NCBI RefSeq assembly: GCF_910579365.1
Contig: NZ_CAJTUX010000002.1
Span: forward strand, 62,001-126,000
DNA length: 64,000 nucleotides
From: an uncultured Oscillibacter sp.
GTDB taxonomy: Bacteria > Bacillota > Clostridia > Oscillospirales > Oscillospiraceae
Direction: 5' to 3'
The notes below the pieces were generated by a model that was not told the DNA's origin, made no database searches, and saw only the letters and a list, made by a program, of their open reading frames with translations. Below, piece after piece: positions 1 through 7,233 of the stretch (position 1 is its first letter; every line of letters begins with the position of its first letter). A program made the position numbers and the translations under genes.

Positions 1-1458
1 CCGGAGCTGGTCCAGACGCTGCCGGAATCCCTCGCCCCGGTGGTGCAGCTCGTCGATCTGCCGGAGGATATAGGCCTCTGCGGACGTGCCGGAGGCCTTG
101 CCCAGGGAAGACACCAGCCCTTTGATCTCGCCGTCATTGGCGGCAAGAGCGGCTTCGATTCTGGCGGTTTCCCCGTCGTGGCTTTGCTGGCCGCCGGCCA
201 GGACCTGCCTGCTGCGGATCAGCTGGCGGAGAAAGTCGGAGTCGTTTTCCCGCAGGGCCTTCAGCTGCTCCACAACGCCGGCGTCCGCCTGATTGCCGCT
301 GCAGTTTCGCATATTGCAGACATGTCCCCGGCTGCGCTCCTTCATGGAGCACAGGTAGGTGTAAACGGGTTCCCCCTGGGCGTTAAGCCGCCCGGAGGCC
401 TTCGGCCGCATGAAGCTGCGGCAGCCGCCGCAAATCAAAAGGCCGGAGAGCAGGGCCGTGCTGCTGCGGGCTTTGCGGTAGCTCTTGGATTGATTTCGCG
501 CCAAAAGCCGCTGGACCTTTACCCACGCGGTTCCCTCGATCAGCCCCGGGTGCTTGCCCACGGAGACGATCCACTCCTCCCTGGGCTTGATCTGCGTTGC
601 CCTGCCGGGCTGCTGCAAGGTGCGGTTATAGGCCATGATGCCGTGGACGCCGTCAAAATCCCGCTGCTCCGAGAACAGGTCCACCCGGGCCTCGGTCAGG
701 TATTGATAGGCGCTTTCGTCCGCGATCAGGTAAACCGGATTGGAGAGAATTCCCTTGATGGCGAACCGGGTGAAGGGTTTGCCGTTTTTGGTGGCGCAGC
801 CGTTTTGCAGTAAGTAGGTCTCCGTTTTGGTGAGGGAGCCGGTTTCCAGAAATTTCTCAAAGATCAATTTCACCAGGCCGGCCTCCTCCCGGATGAGCTT
901 CAGCTTGCAGGCCCTGCGGGTCCTGCCGTCCACCGTCACGTGGGAAACGCTCTCCGAGGCGTAGCCGGTGGGGGTGACGCCGCCCAGCCAGCGCCCGGTT
1001 TTGGACAGCTCCCGCATGTTGTCGCGGATGCGCTCGGCAATGGTCTCCCGCTCCAGCTGGGAAAAGACGGAAGAGATGTACATCATGGCCCGCCCCATGG
1101 GGGAGGAGGTGTCAAACTGCTCCTTGATGGAGATGAAGCCGGTGTTCATGCCGTTCAGCCGTTCAATCAGCTTGGCGAAGTCCCCGATGTTGCGGCTGAT
1201 CCGGTCCAGACGGTAGACGACAATGGCCCGGAGTTTCACTGTTTCCGCGTCGGCCATCATCTTTTGAAACTGCGGGCGGTCCAGATTGCCGCCGGAAAAG
1301 CCCTCGTCCTCATACACCAGCGCACGAGCGGCGGCTTCGTCCCCGAAGTGCAGGCGTATGTACTGCCTGCACAGCTCAATTTGGTTTTCGATGCTCTCGC
1401 CCTTGCCTGTGAACCTGGATTTTCGGGAGTAGATCACAAGCTGCCCGTCGTCGTTCAT
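1..1458 (-). CDS. Large serine recombinase, 3' end beyond window
   Basis: The frame is open from ATG at 1458 to the window edge (486 codons, no stop). The N-terminus carries the resolvase catalytic fold: VIYSRKSRFTGKGESIENQ holds the nucleophile serine, followed by YEDEGFSGG and VYRLDRISR. Then come a recombinase domain and a zinc ribbon (CGGC, then two further Cys), ending in a coiled-coil region. AGGGGCGG lies just upstream of the ATG. It would integrate or excise an element by 2-bp staggered strand exchange. It has the same orientation as the sigK fragments, so it could belong to an element ending left of the window. That link is inference; the family call is secure. Confidence 0.93.
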   Translation of the reverse strand, partial: MNDDGQLVIYSRKSRFTGKGESIENQIELCRQYIRLHFGDEAAARALVYEDEGFSGGNLDRPQFQKMMADAETVKLRAIVVYRLDRISRNIGDFAKLIERLNGMNTGFISIKEQFDTSSPMGRAMMYISSVFSQLERETIAERIRDNMRELSKTGRWLGGVTPTGYASESVSHVTVDGRTRRACKLKLIREEAGLVKLIFEKFLETGSLTKTETYLLQNGCATKNGKPFTRFAIKGILSNPVYLIADESAYQYLTEARVDLFSEQRDFDGVHGIMAYNRTLQQPGRATQIKPREEWIVSVGKHPGLIEGTAWVKVQRLLARNQSKSYRKARSSTALLSGLLICGGCRSFMRPKASGRLNAQGEPVYTYLCSMKERSRGHVCNMRNCSGNQADAGVVEQLKALRENDSDFLRQLIRSRQVLAGGQQSHDGETARIEAALAANDGEIKGLVSSLGKASGTSAEAYILRQIDELHHRGEGFRQRLDQLR

Positions 1459-1603
1459 GGAACCGCCCCTTCCGAATGAAATCTGTTGCCAGTCTATTCG
1501 GGGAGCTTGGGTTTGAGCAGCGGCTTTTGTATGAAATCACGGAGGCGCACAGCGGGTTTTCCCCTGCGGCGGCATTCAAAACGGCGGCATATGCAAATAG
1601 ATG

Positions 1604-1632
1604 TTGCAATTTGTCCGGTTTGCCTATATAAT
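1604..1632 (+). promoter_or_regulatory. Sigma-70-type promoter of the DUF6465-like gene
   Basis: TTGCAA at 1604-1609 and TATAAT at 1627-1632 are separated by 17 bp. The start codon follows about 35 bp downstream, behind a GGGAGG ribosome site. Confidence 0.75.
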
Positions 1633-1666
1633 AACAGGCAAAGATTTCAAATGCAGGGAGGTACTT

Positions 1667-1996
1667 ATGAGAGGAAAAGCCAACGCTGAAAAAGCCAGCG
1701 AACTGAAGGAGAAGAAACGTCCGGGCAGGCGCCCCATGACGGCGGAGGAAAAGGAGGCGGCGGCAAAGCTCCGGGCTGCTGAAAAGGAGAAGGCCGACCA
1801 TCTGAAGCCGGAGCTGATTCTTCAATTTCAGAGTACCGAGGTGGATATGAACAGCTTGGCGGAGGCCGCCAAAGCCGATTTCCGCAGCATAAAAAAGCGC
1901 ACCCTCGTCACCAGCTTGAAGCTGTATGTCAAGCCGGAAGAGCAGGCGGCTTATTATGTGATCAACGGCGACTTTACGGGCAAGGTTTCGTTCTGA
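1667..1996 (+). CDS. DUF6465-like small basic protein
   Basis: This 109-aa protein has a highly charged Lys/Glu-rich first half (RPGRRPMTAEEKEAAAK), probably disordered or coiled, and a compact C-terminal half (SLKLYVKPEEQAAYYVINGD). The C-terminal half matches my memory of DUF6465 proteins of clostridia; the function is unknown. The start at ATG 1667 is chosen because GGGAGG precedes it and it lies just after a strong promoter. An in-frame start at 1601 would lie upstream of the promoter. It is monocistronic, ending in a strong hairpin. Confidence 0.75.
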   Translation: MRGKANAEKASELKEKKRPGRRPMTAEEKEAAAKLRAAEKEKADHLKPELILQFQSTEVDMNSLAEAAKADFRSIKKRTLVTSLKLYVKPEEQAAYYVINGDFTGKVSF

Positions 1997-2003
1997 GCGA
2001 CAG

Positions 2004-2039
2004 AGGAGGACCCCGCATTCTGCGGGGTCCTCCTTCTTT
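2004..2039 (+). terminator. Rho-independent terminator
   Basis: A perfect 14-bp stem (2004-2017 with 2021-2034) has a 3-nt loop TTC and is followed by TCTTT. It sits 8 bp after the stop of the DUF6465-like gene. Confidence 0.85.
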
Positions 2040-2075
2040 GTAACCGCGCAGGCGCACGGAGCGGAAAACAAAACC

Positions 2076-2116
2076 GGCACGAGGCGGGCGTTCCAACCGG
2101 ACGTCCGCCTCGTGCC
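2076..2116. other. Long hairpin in the gap before the tyrosine recombinase
   Basis: GGCACGAGGCGG pairs with CCGCCTCGTGCC across a short loop, giving a stem of about 16 bp with one mismatch and no T tract. The gap 2040-2276 holds no gene that I can see. Two copies of a CGTTTAAAA motif follow the hairpin. I see no convincing promoter for the recombinase. Confidence 0.5.
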
Positions 2117-2276
2117 CTTGTCGTTTCCTGCGGTTTCCGTTTAAAAATTTGCGCAGTATCTGGCGGCTGTCCGTTTCTTCGTTTAAAATGTCGGCAAGAA
2201 CGGGGGAAACGAATTTTCCCCCGCAGACGGAAAAACACCGAAGAAGAAGTTGATTACAGAATCAAGGAGACAGATT

Positions 2277-3122
2277 ATGGACAACCGTACACTGACCGCC
2301 GCTCAGCTTGCCGCCTATGCCGGGGCTCTCCGGGAGGAGGAACGCGCGCCTGCCACCGTTGACAAATATCTGCGCGACGTCCGCGCCTTTGCTGCGTGGC
2401 TCCAGGGCCGCCCCGCGGCCCAGGATTCCGCGGCCCGCTGGAAGGCGCACCTTCTGGACCAGGGGCAGTCGCCCGCCACCATCAACGCCAAGCTCTCCGC
2501 TGTAAACGGGCTGTTCCGCTTCCTGGGGTGGGAAGAGCACAAAGTGAAATTCCTGAAGGTTCAGCGCCGCGTGTTCCGGGATGCCTCCCGAGATTTGACC
2601 AAGGCGGAGTACGCCCGTCTTCTGGCGGCGGCGGAGCGCCTGCGCCCCGGCTGGCTGAAGCTGCTGCTGGAGACGATCTGCGCCACGGGCATCCGGGTGT
2701 CCGAGGTGCGCTACATCACGGTGGAGGCGGCCCGGGCGGGCCGGGCGGACGTGTCGCTGAAGGGGAAAATCCGGACCATTCTCCTGCCGGGGAAGCTCTG
2801 CCGGCGGCTTCTGCGCTATGCCGGACAATGCAAAACCGCCTCCGGCGAGATTTTTCTCGCAAGAGGCGGAACCAGTCTCTCCCGGGTTCAAATCTGGCGG
2901 GAGATGAAGCGCCTGTGCGCGGCGGCGGGCGTCGCGCCCACCAAGGTGTTCCCCCACAACCTGCGGCATTTGTTTGCCTCCACCTTCTACCGCGCCACCC
3001 GGGACATCGTGAAGCTGGCGGATGTTCTGGGGCACAGCTCTATCAACACCACCCGTATCTACCTTCTGTCCACCGGCGCGGAGCATACCCGCCAGCTGGA
3101 GCACTTAGGTCTGCTGACTTAG
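2277..3122 (+). CDS. Tyrosine recombinase (XerC/D-like), probable DNA invertase
   Basis: This 281-aa protein has an N-terminal SAM-like core-binding domain (about residues 5-90) and a C-terminal catalytic domain. Visible catalytic residues are the Arg of ATGIRVSEV, His and Arg of HNLRHLF, the His of GHSSINTT and the Tyr of TTRIYLL. ATG 2277 follows AAGGAGA. The gene ends at the edge of a pair of 21-bp inverted repeats that flank a promoter-bearing segment. That is the layout of invertase genes next to their switch (Mpi, RecV and Fim-type recombinases). Its role as the enzyme for this switch is inferred from adjacency; the family is certain. Confidence 0.93.
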   Translation: MDNRTLTAAQLAAYAGALREEERAPATVDKYLRDVRAFAAWLQGRPAAQDSAARWKAHLLDQGQSPATINAKLSAVNGLFRFLGWEEHKVKFLKVQRRVFRDASRDLTKAEYARLLAAAERLRPGWLKLLLETICATGIRVSEVRYITVEAARAGRADVSLKGKIRTILLPGKLCRRLLRYAGQCKTASGEIFLARGGTSLSRVQIWREMKRLCAAAGVAPTKVFPHNLRHLFASTFYRATRDIVKLADVLGHSSINTTRIYLLSTGAEHTRQLEHLGLLT

Positions 3123-3123
3123 A

Positions 3124-3144
3124 AACAGAATTTACATTCTGTTT
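3124..3144 (+). repeat. Left inverted repeat of the invertible segment (IRL)
   Basis: This 21-bp sequence is the exact reverse complement of 3361-3381. It is itself near-palindromic, with arms AACAGAAT and ATTCTGTT around a 4-bp centre TTAC. That is the shape of a tyrosine recombinase core site. It starts 1 bp after the recombinase stop codon. Confidence 0.88.
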
Positions 3145-3360
3145 CCTAGACTGACCGCATGACACGACTGGGGAAATTATTATAGCACAATCCAACATGC
3201 GTTTGCAAGGGCTTATGTAAAAATCCGGGCACTTAACCAGAGCCGGGCAGTTTCTATGCCACGGTTTCTCTGTATTGCGCCTCAAATTCTATTTCTTTTC
3301 CCCGCAAGCCTTTTTCAAGTCTTTTTCGCTTTTATGCCGCCGCAAATTCACCAAAAGTAA
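3145..3360. other. 216-bp invertible promoter segment, OFF orientation
   Basis: The segment lies between IRL and IRR. It holds no gene but one strong outward promoter on the minus strand (3179-3208). In the orientation given here the promoter fires leftward, antisense into the recombinase 3' end. I find no convincing rightward promoter. After inversion the promoter would lie near 3297-3326 on the plus strand, about 160 bp before the AP2 start codon. Confidence 0.8.
3179..3208 (-). promoter_or_regulatory. Promoter inside the invertible segment, pointing left
   Basis: On the minus strand TTGCAA (3208-3203) is followed after 18 bp by TATAAT (3184-3179), with an extended -10 TGC. This is the best promoter match in the 2.1-3.5 kb region. 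Confidence 0.82.
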
Positions 3361-3381
3361 AAACAGAATGTAAATTCTGTT
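3361..3381 (-). repeat. Right inverted repeat of the invertible segment (IRR)
   Basis: This is an exact 21-bp inverted copy of IRL (3124-3144); the centre reads GTAA instead of TTAC. Flanking bases outside the 21 bp do not match, so the repeat is sharply bounded. Confidence 0.88.
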
Positions 3382-3484
3382 AAAGATGCCTTTCACGCTG
3401 GAATTTTGGAGGTTGGGCATATTCTGTACCCCAGGGGGGAAGTTTTCCGGCGGGATGGCCGTTCCGGCAGCCGGAGAGGAAACC

Positions 3485-3973
3485 ATGAGTCATTCAAGGA
3501 AAAAACTGGATTTGACGGGACAGCGCTATGGGGACCTGACCGTTCTGGCTCCGGCGGAGAACATCGGAAAGCATACGGCCTGGCTTTGCCGCTGTATCTG
3601 CGGCAGGGAAGTCGTGGTGAAGACCGACCGGCTCCGCAGCGGCCGGACCGTCAGCTGCGGCTGCCGGCGCCCCGAAACCGGACTGAAGCTGACCTATGTG
3701 GACGGCACCTGCGTGGAGATGCTCCGGGCCAAGACCGTGCGCCGCAACAACACCAGCGGTATCCCCGGCGTGGACTGGCGGGGGGGACGGAACCGCTGGC
3801 GGGCCACCATCTGCTTCAAGGGCAAGCGCCATTACCTGGGCAGTTATAAGAACTTTGATGATGCGGTTCTTGCCCGCAAGCAGGCCGAAAACCAGCTTCA
3901 TGACCGCTTCCTTCAGGAGTACGCCTTTGGGATGGACCAAGAGAGCGGAGACGTCTCTTCCTCTGGAATATAG
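3485..3973 (+). CDS. AP2-domain DNA-binding protein
   Basis: This 162-aa protein has two parts. Residues about 20-65 carry a Cys-rich motif (LCRCICGREVVV, then TVSCGC) typical of the N-terminus of phage-type AP2/HNH proteins. Residues about 85-140 form an AP2 fold (SGIPGVDWRGGRNRWRAT, HYLGSYKNFDDAVLARKQAE). No HNH nuclease motif is present, so a regulatory role is more likely than homing. ATG 3485 is chosen for the GGAGAGG 6 bp upstream. It is the first gene downstream of the invertible segment and lies 31 bp before the SARP-like regulator, so the two are probably co-transcribed when the switch is ON. Confidence 0.85.
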   Translation: MSHSRKKLDLTGQRYGDLTVLAPAENIGKHTAWLCRCICGREVVVKTDRLRSGRTVSCGCRRPETGLKLTYVDGTCVEMLRAKTVRRNNTSGIPGVDWRGGRNRWRATICFKGKRHYLGSYKNFDDAVLARKQAENQLHDRFLQEYAFGMDQESGDVSSSGI

Positions 3974-4004
3974 AGAGAGCGAGAAGAGATAGAGAAAGGA
4001 GTGC

Positions 4005-5261
4005 GTGTGTTTGGACAGCACGTTATACGTGAAAACGTTAGGCGGCTTTTCCCTGAAACACATCTGTACGGAAGACCAGAATCTGGAGATTACGGAACAG
4101 GACAGCAACTCCTGGCGTCAATGGGCCTTTCTGGAGTACTTATGCGTTTACCACCAGCGCTGTGTGTCGCAGGAGGAGATCATTGACATCATTTGGGGCG
4201 GCGTCGAGGTGGGCAACCCCGTCAACACCCTGAAAACCCTGCTTCACCGGGCGCGCCTTACTCTGGAGCGCCTGGGTTTTTCCGACGGAAAGGACGTCCT
4301 GCGCTATCGCCGGGGCGTTTACTCTTGGAACCCGGAGCTGGTGATCCGCGTGGATATCGAGGAGTTTGACGCCCTGCGGGACCAGTTTGAAACCGGCCCC
4401 GCAGGCGAGGAGGGACTGGCTGCCGCCAGGAAGGCCCTGGCTCTCTATCAGGGGGATTTTCTTCCCCACGCCTCCGCCAGCCCCTGGGCCCTCTCCCCCC
4501 GGACCCACTATCATTTGAAGTACTTACATCTCTGCTTTGACATGGCCAGCGTCCTTTGGGAGCGGGACCGGCTGGAGGAGGCTGTGGAGGTCTGCCGGTT
4601 CGCCACCGCCCTGGACCCTTATGACGAGACCTGCCAGTCCCTGATGATGCGCCTTCTCCACGCCTCCGGCAGCAAACAGGCCGTGGCCCGGTATTACAGC
4701 GACATCTCCGCCCTGCTGATGAAGGAGCTGGGCGTCGCCCCCTCCCAGGAGCTGACGGCCCTGTACCATGAGCTCAGCGGACCGGGGGAGGCCCAGGAGC
4801 TGGACCTGCGGACCATCCGGGCCGTCCTGCTGGGGGACGACAGCGCCAACCGGGGCGCGTTCTTTTGCCAGTATTTTGTGTTCCGCAACATCTGCCGCCT
4901 GCTGGCCCGGATTTCCGTCCGGAACGGGCAGATTGTCCAGCTGGGCGTCATCACCCTCTTCTCCAAAACCGGCGGCGCCCTCGCCCCCAGCCAACGGGCC
5001 GCCGCCATGGAGGAACTGAAGGAGGCCATTCAGATGCGCCTCCGCTCGGGGGATATCTTTACGCAGTTCAGCCCCACCCAGTTTCTGGTGCTTCTGCCCA
5101 CTGCCAGCCACGAAAACGGCTCCATGGCCGTGGACCGCGTCCTCTCCGCCTACGGGCAGACGCTGGCGGGCAAAACCACCACGCCGCAGTTCAGCCTTCT
5201 GCCGGCGCTGTCCCTGGAGACGGAGGAGCCCCTGGCGGGCTTCCGGCCCATCGTGTCCTGA
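4005..5261 (+). CDS. SARP/BTAD-family transcriptional activator
   Basis: This 418-aa protein begins with an OmpR-type winged helix (about 1-100; LYVKTLGGFSLK, NPVNTLKTLLHRAR). A bacterial transcriptional activator (BTAD) domain follows (about 105-260; VDIEEFDALRDQF, AVEVCRFATALDPYDETCQ). The C-terminal 140 residues resemble a degenerate GGDEF-like domain (RLRSGDIFTQFSPTQFLVLLP) without the GGDEF loop. GTG 4005 is used, behind AGAAAGGA; TTG 4011 is an alternative. SARP proteins bind direct 7-mer repeats at 11-bp spacing just upstream of the -10. Three such sites follow this gene, making it the likely activator of the filament operon. Confidence 0.88.
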   Translation: MCLDSTLYVKTLGGFSLKHICTEDQNLEITEQDSNSWRQWAFLEYLCVYHQRCVSQEEIIDIIWGGVEVGNPVNTLKTLLHRARLTLERLGFSDGKDVLRYRRGVYSWNPELVIRVDIEEFDALRDQFETGPAGEEGLAAARKALALYQGDFLPHASASPWALSPRTHYHLKYLHLCFDMASVLWERDRLEEAVEVCRFATALDPYDETCQSLMMRLLHASGSKQAVARYYSDISALLMKELGVAPSQELTALYHELSGPGEAQELDLRTIRAVLLGDDSANRGAFFCQYFVFRNICRLLARISVRNGQIVQLGVITLFSKTGGALAPSQRAAAMEELKEAIQMRLRSGDIFTQFSPTQFLVLLPTASHENGSMAVDRVLSAYGQTLAGKTTTPQFSLLPALSLETEEPLAGFRPIVS

Positions 5262-5279
5262 GAGGGAGAATTTTCCGCG

Positions 5280-5312
5280 TGTAACCGGTTTGAAACCTCT
5301 GGGAGATATACT
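5280..5312 (+). promoter_or_regulatory. SARP-type box and promoter 1
   Basis: TGTAACC (5280-5286), a 4-bp gap, TGAAACC (5291-5297), a 9-bp gap, then -10 TATACT (5307-5312). The two heptamers are direct repeats on an 11-bp period, as in known SARP operators. A normal -35 at 17 bp from the -10 is lacking. Confidence 0.6.
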
Positions 5313-5371
5313 GAACCCAAAGAACGGCACACACAAGCCGCACTTATCGCATAAGAGGAAAATTTCACCGG

Positions 5372-5404
5372 CGTAACCTGACTGAAACTTTTGGATGGTA
5401 TCCT
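5372..5404 (+). promoter_or_regulatory. SARP-type box and promoter 2
   Basis: CGTAACC (5372-5378), 4 bp, TGAAACT (5383-5389), 9 bp, then TATCCT (5399-5404). It lies 92 bp after box 1 and shares flanking sequence with it (AGAGG, AATTT), so the pair looks like a tandem promoter duplication before the gene at 5465. Confidence 0.6.
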
Positions 5405-5464
5405 AATCGGCAGAAGCCGGGAATGACCTGGCGGCAAGTTGAAAACATCAAGGAGGAATACGAC

Positions 5465-5884
5465 GTGAAAGCCCCTGCATTTACCCCTTTAGGTCAGAGC
5501 GCGGTCATTGTTCGGATTACTTCCTATGACTACAAACGCCCTTGCGGGACACTGACGGGGCCCAACTGGGGAAAGCCTGTTTCCTTCAACAGCCTCATGC
5601 AGCTGCTGCTGGCGATGGACGCGTTTATGGACCGGGAGAATCTGCCCCAGCGTGCGGAGGAACACCGGACCTTCGGAGCGGCCGCGCCTCCGCAGACGCC
5701 GGAGGAGGGTTCGGAAGAGGCGGAGCCCCTGGCCACCTTCCAGATTCGGGTTTTGTTCCGGCAGAACGCCAGCTGGCAGGGAAGCCTTGTCTGGGTGGAG
5801 AAAAATATGGACGCCCAATTCCGCAGCGTGATGGAGTTGGTCCGGCTGATGGACAGCGCGCTGTCCGCCGGAAAAGGAGAGTGA
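5465..5884 (+). CDS. Unrecognised protein made of two similar half-domains
   Basis: This 139-aa protein starts at GTG 5465 behind a strong AAGGAGG. I do not recognise a named family. The two ends resemble each other: VRITSYDYKRPCGTLTG with SFNSLMQLLLAMDAFMD, and IRVLFRQNASWQGSLVW with QFRSVMELVRLMDSAL. The Pro/Glu-rich middle (APPQTPEEGSEEAEP) looks like a linker. No signal peptide is seen, so it is probably cytoplasmic. It is the first gene after the two tandem SARP-type boxes and sits 9 bp before the SipW peptidase. A regulatory or assembly role in the filament operon is a guess. Confidence 0.7.
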   Translation: MKAPAFTPLGQSAVIVRITSYDYKRPCGTLTGPNWGKPVSFNSLMQLLLAMDAFMDRENLPQRAEEHRTFGAAAPPQTPEEGSEEAEPLATFQIRVLFRQNASWQGSLVWVEKNMDAQFRSVMELVRLMDSALSAGKGE

Positions 5885-5893
5885 TTTCGGAGT

Positions 5894-6427
5894 ATGAATC
5901 CGACCCTGAAAAAAATATGGAACGCGGTCATGTGGGTTTTGGTAGCCGCCGTCGTGGCGGTGGCCATGCTGCTGGCAGGAGTCCGGCTGGTGGGCATTAC
6001 GCCCTACGCCGTCCTCAGCGGCAGTATGGAGCCGGCCTTCCCGGTGGGCTCCATGATCTACGTGAAAGCGGTGGACCCTGAGAGCATCGAGGTGGGAGAC
6101 CCCATTACCTTCTATTTGGATAAGGAGAGCGGCGTCATCGCCACTCACCGGGTAATCGAAATCGATGGAGAGGGCTTCCACACCAAGGGCGACGCCAACG
6201 ATGTGGCGGACGGAGCCCCGGTAGCTCCGGAGAATGTGATCGGCAAAGCGCTTTTCTGCGTGCCCAAGTTTGGAAATCTGTCCAACTGGATTTCCCAGCC
6301 CCCGGGAATCTACATCACGGGCTGCGCGGTGGTTGGACTGCTGGTGCTGATGTTCCTGCCGGACGTGCTGGACGCCGCCGACGCGGCGGACCGCAGGGCG
6401 GCGGAAAAGAAGAAAAAGGAAGAATGA
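5894..6427 (+). CDS. sipW: SipW-type (ER-type) signal peptidase I
   Basis: This 177-aa membrane protease has a transmembrane helix at residues about 9-33 and the nucleophile motif LSGSMEP (Ser44). The general base is His85 in ATHRV rather than the Lys of ordinary bacterial signal peptidases, which is the hallmark of the SipW/ER type. GDAND follows at 99-103. A second hydrophobic segment (about 140-160) and a Lys/Glu-rich tail close the protein. SipW enzymes process TasA/TapA/camelysin-type precursors, and four such precursors are encoded directly downstream. RBS and start are adjacent to the end of the previous gene. Confidence 0.95.
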   Translation: MNPTLKKIWNAVMWVLVAAVVAVAMLLAGVRLVGITPYAVLSGSMEPAFPVGSMIYVKAVDPESIEVGDPITFYLDKESGVIATHRVIEIDGEGFHTKGDANDVADGAPVAPENVIGKALFCVPKFGNLSNWISQPPGIYITGCAVVGLLVLMFLPDVLDAADAADRRAAEKKKKEE

Positions 6428-6451
6428 AAAAAGTTTTCCGAACTTTCCAGA

Positions 6452-6484
6452 TGTAACCAGCTTGAAACCTTTTGATGGTATTCT
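6452..6484 (+). promoter_or_regulatory. SARP-type box and promoter 3
   Basis: TGTAACC (6452-6458), 4 bp, TGAAACC (6463-6469), 9 bp, then TATTCT (6479-6484). Spacing is identical to the two boxes before 5465. It lies about 95 bp upstream of the first TasA-like gene and would give it its own activator-dependent transcript. Confidence 0.62.
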
Positions 6485-6579
6485 AAATCCAGAAAATACA
6501 ACACCCCATTTGGTATCTTAAGTGTAGGCCAACTACATGTGAGATATAAATCAAAAATTATTTTTAGGAGGAAATCAAC

Positions 6580-7176
6580 ATGAAACACAGCAAGAAGATT
6601 CTCGCCCTCGTCCTGTCCGTGGCCGTCGTGGCCTCCATCGCTGCCGCCGGCACCCTGGCTTGGCTGACCGGTGAGACCGGCGAAGTCACCAACACCTTCA
6701 ACGTTGGCACCAAGGGCCAGGTTGTGATTACCCTGGACGAGAAAGACAACACCAAGGACGATGGTAGCAGAACCGAGACCGGCAACACCTACGATAACGT
6801 TCTCCCCGGCGCCACCCTGGCGAAGGACCCCACCGTGCATGTCAGCGCCAACAGCGCCGCCTGCTATGCCTATGCCAAGGTTGTGAACGAGCTGGCTGAT
6901 GTGGCCGACGTGGAGATTCACGCTGATTGGACCCGGGTTGAGGACACCACCAATATCTATCGCTACAAGGAAGTTGTTGCCAGCTCTGAGAACGTGACCA
7001 ACCTCACTCCCCTCTTCACCGAGGTCAACGTTCACAGCGACCTGACCGCTACGACCCTCGCTTCTAAGCTGGACGGCAAGACCATCGTGATCTCCGCTTT
7101 CGCCATCCAGGCCGATAACCTGGGCGAGAATGCTCTGACTGTTGCCGACGCTGAGGCTATCGCGTTCTTCGGCTAA
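6580..7176 (+). CDS. SipW-dependent TasA/camelysin-like filament protein
   Basis: This 198-aa protein starts with a SipW-type signal peptide: MKHSKKI, a hydrophobic stretch, then AAAGTLAWLT at residues about 21-30, where cleavage is expected. NTFNVG follows, as in TasA/CalY-type subunits. The mature part is a single secreted beta-rich domain of about 165 residues. It has a good AGGAGG site and its own activator-type promoter, and codon use suggests high expression. It is the best candidate for the major filament subunit. Assignment to the SipW-dependent class is strong; subunit role is inferred from TasA of Bacillus. Confidence 0.88.
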   Translation: MKHSKKILALVLSVAVVASIAAAGTLAWLTGETGEVTNTFNVGTKGQVVITLDEKDNTKDDGSRTETGNTYDNVLPGATLAKDPTVHVSANSAACYAYAKVVNELADVADVEIHADWTRVEDTTNIYRYKEVVASSENVTNLTPLFTEVNVHSDLTATTLASKLDGKTIVISAFAIQADNLGENALTVADAEAIAFFG

Positions 7177-7233
7177 TACGCATGCTACATTTCCAGCGAT
7201 AAAAACCTAAATCCCGAGTAAGGAGGGAACCTT

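Noticed and set aside
5280..6484. The three repeated promoters as ECF-sigma promoters (GTAACC ... GGTAT)
   Set aside because: Possible in spacing, but no ECF sigma factor is encoded here, copy 1 lacks the GGTAT, and the 11-bp direct heptamers next to a SARP gene explain all conserved bases better. Kept as the rival hypothesis.
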